Shown here one piece after another: positions 1-3,295 of a stretch of DNA of 5,384 nucleotides. Under the pieces are notes generated by a model. That model saw only the letters and a program-made list of their open reading frames with translations. It was not told the origin of the DNA and ran no database searches. Source of the stretch: CAZTXD01 sp964617995. GTDB lineage: Bacteria > Actinomycetota > Acidimicrobiia > Spongiisociales > ZC4RG35. The position numbers and the translations under genes are program-made. The stretch covers positions 1 to 5,384 of the forward strand of contig CAZTXD010000193.1 of the NCBI GenBank assembly GCA_964617995.1. The letters are read 5' to 3'. Within the stretch, counting starts at the first letter, position 1; every line of letters starts with the position of its first letter.

Positions 1-120
1 CTGAAGCGCCGCGTCGAACAGGTAACGGGCCCGCCCTTCGCTGTCGACCTGGCCGCAGGGGACCAGGACCGTCGACGCTCCGATCGATCTGGCGCGGGCC
101 ATGCCGAGGCAGGACACCAT
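1..120 (-). CDS. Unrecognised protein, N-terminal fragment cut by the window edge
   Basis: Forty codons are visible, running from an ATG at 120 off the left edge. Almost every third codon position is G or C, so this minus frame looks genuinely coding. An in-frame TGA at 130-132 limits the start to GTG 123, ATG 120, GTG 117 or an ATG at 102. None has a clear Shine-Dalgarno sequence, so the exact start is uncertain. The peptide begins MVSCLGMARARSIG, continues with a hydrophobic stretch ending VLVPCG, and then becomes charged (DSEGRARYLFDAALQ). It has two cysteines and no membrane segment in the visible part. It lies 53 bp downstream of the YnfA-family gene in the same direction and is probably the last visible member of that operon. 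I do not recognise the family and assign no function. Confidence 0.5.
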   Translation of the reverse strand, partial: MVSCLGMARARSIGASTVLVPCGQVDSEGRARYLFDAALQ

Positions 121-139
121 CACCGTGGATCAGCTCGGT

Positions 140-152
140 ACCCGGAACGGGT
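140..152. repeat. Small inverted repeat between the YnfA gene and the downstream partial gene
   Basis: ACCCG and CGGGT (140-144 and 148-152) are separated by GAA and could form a 5-bp stem with a 3-base loop. It sits in the 53-bp gap after the YnfA-family stop codon. There is no T-rich tail on either strand, so it does not qualify as an intrinsic terminator. At most it is a weak attenuating or processing structure, and chance is a real possibility at this GC content. Confidence 0.25.
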
Positions 153-173
153 GACGGAGTCGTGGGTAGATGG

Positions 174-512
174 TCAGGCGGTCGGTCTCGGCGCGTACAT
201 GATGACGGCGACACCGATGAGGCAGATCAACGCCCCGATGATGTCGTAACGGTCGGGTCGGAACCCGTCGAAGGTGATTCCCCAGGCGAGAGAGCCGGCG
301 ACGAACACCCCGCCGTAGGCGGCGAGGATTCTCCCGAAGTGAGGGCTGGGCTGGAAGGTGGCGAAGAACCCATAGAGGCCGAGGGCGAGGACGCCGGCTC
401 CGACGAAGAGGAGACCCCGTTTTTCGCGAACTCCCTGCCAGACGAGGTAGGCGCCTCCGATCTCGGCGACAGCGGCGAGAACGAAGAGTCCGACGGATCT
501 GAGAACGGTCAT
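174..512 (-). CDS. ynfA: YnfA/UPF0060 family small integral membrane protein
   Basis: The 112-residue protein has the usual length and hallmarks of the YnfA (UPF0060) family. These are AEIGGAYLVWQ (residues 16-26), QPSPHFGRILAAYGGVF (54-70), SLAWGITFDGFRPDRYD (74-90) and a final ICLIGVAVIMYAPR (96-109). Four hydrophobic stretches, roughly residues 4-26, 33-52, 61-80 and 89-107, fit the four-helix fold shared with small multidrug resistance (SMR) transporters. YnfA proteins sit in the cytoplasmic membrane. Some have been linked to efflux of cationic compounds, but the physiological substrate is not settled. The gene lies 33 bp downstream of the Rdx-family gene, probably in the same operon. No Shine-Dalgarno sequence precedes ATG 512; instead TACAGT (520-525) ends 7 bases before it, so a leaderless internal transcript is possible. 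Family assignment is secure; substrate is unknown. Confidence 0.9.
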   Translation of the reverse strand: MTVLRSVGLFVLAAVAEIGGAYLVWQGVREKRGLLFVGAGVLALGLYGFFATFQPSPHFGRILAAYGGVFVAGSLAWGITFDGFRPDRYDIIGALICLIGVAVIMYAPRPTA

Positions 513-519
513 GGCGGTG

Positions 520-525
520 ACTGTA
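520..525 (-). promoter_or_regulatory. Possible -10 element for a leaderless ynfA transcript
   Basis: TACAGT on the minus strand matches four of six TATAAT positions and ends 7 bases before the A of the ynfA ATG, the spacing expected of a leaderless promoter. The -35 region is poor: CTGATC, 18 bp upstream, matches TTGACA at three positions. The absence of any Shine-Dalgarno sequence before this gene is what makes the site worth listing. Cotranscription from the upstream merR-type promoter remains the simpler view. Confidence 0.25.
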
Positions 526-545
526 GAGGTTGGGCTCGTGTCGGA

Positions 546-776
546 TCAGAGGCGTTGTTCGATATCGGCGATGATCCTCTCGAGCTGGTATCCGTCGGTC
601 TTGTCGAAGATCTGTTCGCCGTCGACCCGGATGGTGAACACTCCTCCGTGTCCGGTCTTGAGAAGGACCCCGTCGACGCGGCGTCCGAACCGTTCGAGGA
701 TGGCCCGCTGGGTGTGGATGGCCCGGTCGAGGTGACCGCACGGAACACAGTATTCGATCTCGACGGTGGCGCTCAT
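546..776 (-). CDS. Rdx family (SelT/SelW/SelH-like) thioredoxin-fold protein with CxxC
   Basis: This 76-residue protein opens with a beta strand running into a redox motif (VEIEYCVPCGHLDRA, Cys10 and Cys13). It continues with a helix (about 16-31), the family's GHGGVFTIRVDGE strand-turn-strand (42-54), and a C-terminal helix after FDKTDGYQLERII. That order is typical of the Rdx domain, the cysteine-only bacterial relatives of selenoprotein W, where the second cysteine replaces selenocysteine. Both positions are ordinary Cys codons (TGT, TGC), so no recoding is needed. It is cytosolic, with no signal peptide. These proteins are thought to act in thiol redox reactions, but bacterial substrates are not established. 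A weak SD (GAAGAG, 782-787) lies 5 bases before the ATG. It follows the MerR-type regulator by 49 bp and precedes ynfA, so it is probably controlled by that regulator. Family assignment is firm; role is inferred. Confidence 0.82.
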   Translation of the reverse strand: MSATVEIEYCVPCGHLDRAIHTQRAILERFGRRVDGVLLKTGHGGVFTIRVDGEQIFDKTDGYQLERIIADIEQRL

Positions 777-825
777 TTCGACTCTTCGCGCCGAGAATCA
801 GCCGGCGAATGTCGGCTGTACCGAA

Positions 826-1575
826 TCATGCCGCGCTCCCGAACATGGCGCTGATCAGGGGTTGGGCCTCGGGAGGGCCGGTGACCTCCAGCGTTATCCC
901 GTGTGCGTCGATCCCCACGCTGAAGCTGAAGAAGCTGCAGCAGGTCTGTTCGGCGGCGGCCAGGTCGGAGATGGCGGCCACGTCGGTTCCGCGCGGAAAC
1001 GAGAGGCGAACACCGTTCGGCAACGCCCGGCGGCGGTCGGCCCGCGCCACCACGGCCTGCCAATCATCGATCCTGGCGCCGACCTGATCGGCATCGAGAG
1101 AGCAAGCAACACCGGAGGAGTCGCTGCCTGCCAGTGGAACGGCCTCCCAGGGAACTCCGTCGACCCGAGGGGGATCGCTGCGGCAGCCGCATTCGTCGTC
1201 ACATGCACCGTCGGGTGTATGCACGGCGAGGCGGGAGGCGGTCTCCTGGAGTTGGGCGGCGAAGGCCGCCAGGTCGGCGATCTGCTGCTGTGCGGTGCCG
1301 ATGCGCTCTGTGATCAGCTGCCGCATTCTGGTCTGCATCGGCCTGCACTCGTCGTCGTGGAAGAGGGCGAGCAGCTCTGTGATCTCGGTCAGGCTGAGAC
1401 CCAGCCGCTTCGCCCGGGCGACGAACCGCAGCGCCTCCACGTCGGCGGCGCGATAGGTGCGGTATCCGGTATCGGTGCGGTCGGGGACGACCAGTCCTTC
1501 CTGTTCGTAGAACCGCAACGCCGACTCGCTGAAGCCGGTGGCGCGTGCGGCCTCGGAGATCTTGTACCCGTGCAT
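826..1575 (-). CDS. MerR-family metal-type regulator with extra C-terminal cysteine-containing domain
   Basis: Numbering is from the ATG at 1575 (249 residues). Residues 4-70 form the MerR winged helix (YKISEAARATGFSESALRFYE, then GLVVPDRTDTGYRTY and LGLSLTEITELL). A dimerisation helix follows (about 75-117). Cys77, at the start of that helix, is near the cysteine that divalent-metal sensors such as MerR and ZntR use. A second cluster, Cys125, Cys129 and Cys131 (GACDDECGC), lies where metal-binding loops occur. The protein then continues for about 90 residues beyond normal MerR/ZntR length, with Cys158, a TCCSFFSF motif (Cys212, Cys213) and a C-terminal SAMFG. I do not recognise a named function for this tail. 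A GTG at 1584 would add three codons but overlaps the proposed -10, so ATG 1575 is preferred. It probably represses and activates its own operon (rdx, ynfA and the partial gene downstream). The metal (Hg, Zn, Cd or Pb) cannot be chosen from sequence. Confidence 0.85.
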   Translation of the reverse strand: MHGYKISEAARATGFSESALRFYEQEGLVVPDRTDTGYRTYRAADVEALRFVARAKRLGLSLTEITELLALFHDDECRPMQTRMRQLITERIGTAQQQIADLAAFAAQLQETASRLAVHTPDGACDDECGCRSDPPRVDGVPWEAVPLAGSDSSGVACSLDADQVGARIDDWQAVVARADRRRALPNGVRLSFPRGTDVAAISDLAAAEQTCCSFFSFSVGIDAHGITLEVTGPPEAQPLISAMFGSAA

Positions 1576-1582
1576 GCCGTCC

Positions 1583-1614
1583 ACCCTAAACCCTCAACCC
1601 GGGTCGAAGGTCAA
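1583..1614 (-). promoter_or_regulatory. MerR-type promoter and operator for the minus-strand operon
   Basis: On the minus strand a -35 TTGACC (1609-1614) and a -10 TAGGGT (1583-1588) are separated by 20 bp, longer than the 17-18 bp of ordinary promoters. The long spacer is the signature of promoters that MerR proteins activate by DNA untwisting. It holds an imperfect dyad at 1590-1611, centred on the CCCGGG at 1598-1603, with 18 of its 22 positions symmetric. The -10 ends 7 bases before the A of ATG 1575, so the mRNA would start at the start codon and be leaderless. It is assigned to the adjacent regulator gene by position. Binding itself is inferred. Confidence 0.75.
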
Positions 1615-1944
1615 GACCCAGTCTCAACTCCAACGACAGAACGGACTTGTTCTCTCTTGTGTCTCGCTCTGTGAGCGGATGCGTCTGCTCGGGAAAACAT
1701 CGCAGATTGTTCGTCCGCCGGACGTCGAAGACATTCAGCATCGCGAGGTTGCCTGGCTCGGACTGTGCCGACTAACAGAACGGGCGGTGAGTGGATGGCG
1801 GTCCCAGGGAAAACCCACCCGCTATGGGCCGGTCGGGACGAGCATTGATTCTGTCGATGAAGCCATGGCTAGGGTGCATCGGATGATCCGGAAGTGCCCC
1901 GATGAGGGTCCATCGCACGGCTGGGGTCGAAATCTCTACGGGGG
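1615..1944. other. 330-bp region without a confident gene
   Basis: This stretch separates the minus-strand regulator promoter from the YbaK-like gene. A plus-strand frame stays open from an ATG at 1679 to a TGA at 1955-1957 (92 codons). Its third-position GC is clearly lower than in neighbouring genes, it has no good ribosome binding site, and I do not recognise the peptide, so it is not called. Short palindromes are visible at 1712-1724 (CGTCCG-C-CGGACG), 1802-1810 (TCCC-A-GGGA), 1861-1870 (AGCCATGGCT, perfect) and 1880-1890 (CGGAT-G-ATCCG). No T-tailed terminator, tRNA or known riboswitch was recognised. The region presumably carries the promoter and 5' leader of the downstream gene, but no clear -35/-10 pair stands out. 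A decayed gene fragment is another possibility. Confidence 0.4.
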
Positions 1945-2436
1945 ATGTCGGAAGTGACCGTGGATGAGTTTCACCCGAACGTCGCCCACGTCGCTCGTTG
2001 CCTCGCAGGCAAGGGAGTGCACGATCGGGTCCGAGTGTTCGCGGAGCGGCTGGCGACCGCAGCGCAGGCGGCTGAGAGGTTGGGTTGTGATGTCGGCGCC
2101 ATCGCCAACAGTCTCGTGTTCGATGCAGATGGCGAGCCGGTGCTCATTCTCTCCAGCGGCGCGCATCGGGTCGACACCGGTGTGGCCGCCGGGATCCTCC
2201 GAGTGGGGCGAGTGAGCCGGGCTTCTCCGGAGTTCGTCCGTGAGTTCACCGGCCAGCCGATCGGTGGGGTAGCGCCGATAGGGCACCCGCGTCCGCTGAG
2301 GACCCTCGTCGACGAGGCGTTGCGCCCGTATCCGGATGTCTGGGCTGCAGCGGGGCATCCCAACGCTTTGTTCTCGACGACATTCGACGAGCTGGTCTCG
2401 CTCACTGACGGGACACCAGCGAGGGTCGGTGCCTGA
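1945..2436 (+). CDS. YbaK/EbsC family protein, aminoacyl-tRNA editing-like
   Basis: The 163-residue protein has the length and landmarks of the YbaK/EbsC/ProX family, stand-alone relatives of the prolyl-tRNA synthetase editing domain that hydrolyse mischarged tRNA. Visible features are an N-terminal HPNVAHVARCL helix (10-20), the strand GAIANSLVFDADGEPVLIL (51-69), SSGAHRVD (70-77), the loop GGVAPIGHPRPL (107-118) and VWAAAGHPNALFSTT (132-146). Other YbaK-type proteins commonly carry a catalytic lysine just before the S/T-L-V-F strand; here the residue is Asn55, so deacylase activity is uncertain. The start is ambiguous: ATG 1945 directly abuts GGGGG, whereas GTG 1954 and GTG 1960 have better-spaced purine-rich sequences upstream. 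All keep the HPNV motif. The protein is cytosolic, with no membrane segment. It stands 95 bp before the cupin gene in the same direction and may be cotranscribed with it. Family is secure, substrate is not. Confidence 0.85.
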   Translation: MSEVTVDEFHPNVAHVARCLAGKGVHDRVRVFAERLATAAQAAERLGCDVGAIANSLVFDADGEPVLILSSGAHRVDTGVAAGILRVGRVSRASPEFVREFTGQPIGGVAPIGHPRPLRTLVDEALRPYPDVWAAAGHPNALFSTTFDELVSLTDGTPARVGA

Positions 2437-2519
2437 TCCGAATGGTGGTGTCTGCCTGCCGAAGTGACGGGGATGCGAGACGACTTCAACTGAGAGCATC
2501 GAGACGCTTGCGACCAACG

Positions 2520-2525
2520 AGGAGG
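2520..2525 (+). promoter_or_regulatory. Strong ribosome binding site setting a GTG start for the cupin gene
   Basis: AGGAGG, continuing into TGAG, lies 6 bases before the GTG at 2532. It is the best Shine-Dalgarno match in the window. It decides the GTG start, since no ATG lies at a suitable distance. It also suggests the cupin is translated at a high rate even if it shares an mRNA with the YbaK-like gene upstream. Confidence 0.8.
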
Positions 2526-2531
2526 TGAGAC

Positions 2532-2906
2532 GTGGCGAGTCCGCCAGTAGTCGTCAACCTGGAGGAGAAGCTGGCGACCTTCGATGACCATTGGAAGCCG
2601 AAGATCGTCGGCGAGATGAATGACCTGCACCTGAAGCTGGTCAAGGTTCGGGGCGAGTTCGTGTGGCACAGCCATGAGGACACCGACGAGTTCTTCATGG
2701 TGATCTCCGGCCGATTGACGATCCGCTTACGGGACGATGACGATGTGGTCCTCGACCAGGGGGAGTTCTTCATCGTCCCCAGAGGGGTCGAGCACTGCCC
2801 GGTGGCGGAGGCGGAGACGGCGGCGCTGCTCATCGAGCCTGCCGGGACGCTCAACACCGGCGACAGCGAGAACGGCGAGCTCACGGCCGACGCCGAGTGG
2901 ATCTGA
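2532..2906 (+). CDS. Small single-domain cupin protein
   Basis: The 124-residue protein is a single cupin beta barrel. Cupin motif 1 is seen as WHSHEDTDEFFMVISGRLTI (residues 45-64), giving candidate metal ligands His46, His48 and Glu53. Motif 2 is GEFFIVPRGVEHCPVAEAE (77-95), giving the fourth ligand His88. All four usual ligands are present, so it probably binds a divalent metal. Cupins of this size include isomerases, dioxygenases and sensors, and nothing in the sequence selects among them. The C-terminal tail (about 105-124) is acidic and hydrophilic. There is no signal peptide or membrane segment, so it should be cytosolic. It follows the YbaK-like gene by 95 bp and ends 33 bp before the -35 of the CsoR promoter, so it is not part of the copper operon's own transcript. 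The fold is firm, the function unknown. Confidence 0.85.
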   Translation: MASPPVVVNLEEKLATFDDHWKPKIVGEMNDLHLKLVKVRGEFVWHSHEDTDEFFMVISGRLTIRLRDDDDVVLDQGEFFIVPRGVEHCPVAEAETAALLIEPAGTLNTGDSENGELTADAEWI

Positions 2907-2939
2907 CGGGGGTCTCGCGTTTGGCCGCCTCCGACGCCC

Positions 2940-2968
2940 TTGACACCGATCGAGAAGGGTTATAGGAT
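2940..2968 (+). promoter_or_regulatory. Promoter of the csoR-copB operon
   Basis: TTGACA (2940-2945, a perfect -35) and TAGGAT (2963-2968, four of six matches to TATAAT) are separated by 17 bp. The predicted transcription start near 2975 leaves a leader of about 18 bases before the csoR ATG. This is the most canonical sigma-70-like promoter in the window, as expected for an operon kept off by a repressor rather than needing an activator. Confidence 0.75.
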
Positions 2969-2990
2969 ACCCCCCTACTGTATAGGAGAC
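2961..2990 (+). repeat. Direct repeat of 10 bp with a 20-bp period at the csoR promoter and RBS
   Basis: TATAGGATAC (2961-2970) recurs as TATAGGAGAC (2981-2990), matching at nine of ten positions exactly 20 bp apart. The first copy contains the -10 element. The second contains the AGGAG ribosome binding site, which ends 4 bases before the csoR ATG at 2993. The repeat brackets the C-tract of the candidate operator. It may be coincidental use of similar promoter and SD words, or part of the repressor's recognition pattern. Confidence 0.5.
2967..2983 (+). promoter_or_regulatory. Candidate CsoR operator overlapping the -10 and transcription start
   Basis: ATACCCCCCTACTGTAT resembles the CsoR/RcnR-type box, a C-tract joined to a G-tract with ATAC and GTAT at the outer ends. 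Here the left half is good but the right half keeps only GTAT, so it is a degenerate match. A GGGT (2957-2960) facing ACCC (2969-2972) gives a second, alternative pairing. The site overlaps the end of the -10 and the predicted start, where a repressor would block transcription until Cu(I) releases it. Assignment rests on position and resemblance only. Confidence 0.5.
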
Positions 2991-2992
2991 AG

Positions 2993-3277
2993 ATGCGAGG
3001 GTATGAGATCAACAAGGACGACTATCTCAAGCGGCTGGCCCGGATCGAAGGGCAGGTGCGCGGGTTGCAGCGCATGATCACAGAGGACAAGTACTGCATC
3101 GACGTACTCACCCAGGTGAACGCTGTCTCCGCTGCCCTCAAGGGAGTGGCGATCGGGTTGTTGGACGAGCACGTTCGTCACTGTGTCCGGGAGGCGGCCG
3201 AGAGAGGCGATGGGACCGGCGCTGACGAGATGGTGAACGAGGCTACCCGGGCGATCGAACGCCTCGTCCGCTCCTAG
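2993..3277 (+). CDS. csoR: CsoR-family copper-sensing transcriptional repressor
   Basis: The 94-residue all-helical protein belongs to the CsoR/RcnR/FrmR (DUF156) family of tetrameric DNA-binding repressors. RLARIEGQVRGLQRMI (14-29) is the conserved first-helix DNA-binding region. Cys35 (in KYCIDVLTQ), His60 and Cys64 (in LLDEHVRHCV) correspond, one residue lower, to Cys36, His61 and Cys65 of Mycobacterium tuberculosis CsoR, the Cu(I) ligands. Tyr34 also matches the conserved second-shell tyrosine. This pattern distinguishes a copper sensor from formaldehyde- or nickel-sensing relatives. Binding of Cu(I) is expected to release the repressor from its operator. The gene has a clear SD (AGGAG, 2984-2988) and its own promoter. 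The copper ATPase starts 18 bp after its stop, so the pair forms an autoregulated operon. Confidence in family and metal is high. Confidence 0.93.
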   Translation: MRGYEINKDDYLKRLARIEGQVRGLQRMITEDKYCIDVLTQVNAVSAALKGVAIGLLDEHVRHCVREAAERGDGTGADEMVNEATRAIERLVRS

Positions 3278-3295
3278 GTCTTACGAGGAATCGAC

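Noticed and set aside
132..145. AGCTCGGTACCCGG matches 14 bases of the common pUC-type polylinker, suggesting vector sequence.
   Set aside because: The flanks on both sides do not continue the polylinker (AACGGG follows instead of GGATCC, and no EcoRI end precedes it). The surrounding DNA has normal host-like coding bias, so chance is the best explanation.
130..741. A 203-codon minus-strand open frame.
   Set aside because: It overlaps the ynfA and Rdx genes in another frame of the same strand and encodes an Arg/Pro-rich low-complexity product.
546..776. Possible selenoprotein, since the Rdx family includes SelW.
   Set aside because: Both positions of the redox motif are ordinary Cys codons (TGT and TGC), and there is no in-frame TGA before the natural stop.
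162..854. A 230-codon plus-strand open frame.
   Set aside because: It runs antisense to the Rdx and YnfA genes, which have clear family motifs. Its acidic, glycine-rich low-complexity product is typical of a high-GC shadow frame.
826..1575. Naming the regulator as the mercury regulator MerR itself.
   Set aside because: Cysteine spacing differs from the Hg-binding triad (the second cluster is about 48 residues after Cys77 rather than about 35), and no mer resistance genes are visible, so the metal was left open.
766..1674. A 302-codon plus-strand open frame.
   Set aside because: It is antisense to the MerR-type regulator along most of its length and extends through that gene's promoter. The product shows no recognisable domain.
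1971..2675. A 234-codon minus-strand frame opposite the YbaK-like and cupin genes.
   Set aside because: It is antisense to two well-supported genes and crosses their intergenic region. The Ser/Thr/Arg-rich product has no family resemblance.
2907..2939. Possible intrinsic terminator between the cupin gene and the csoR promoter.
   Set aside because: No stable inverted repeat followed by a T-tract was found in this short GC-rich gap.
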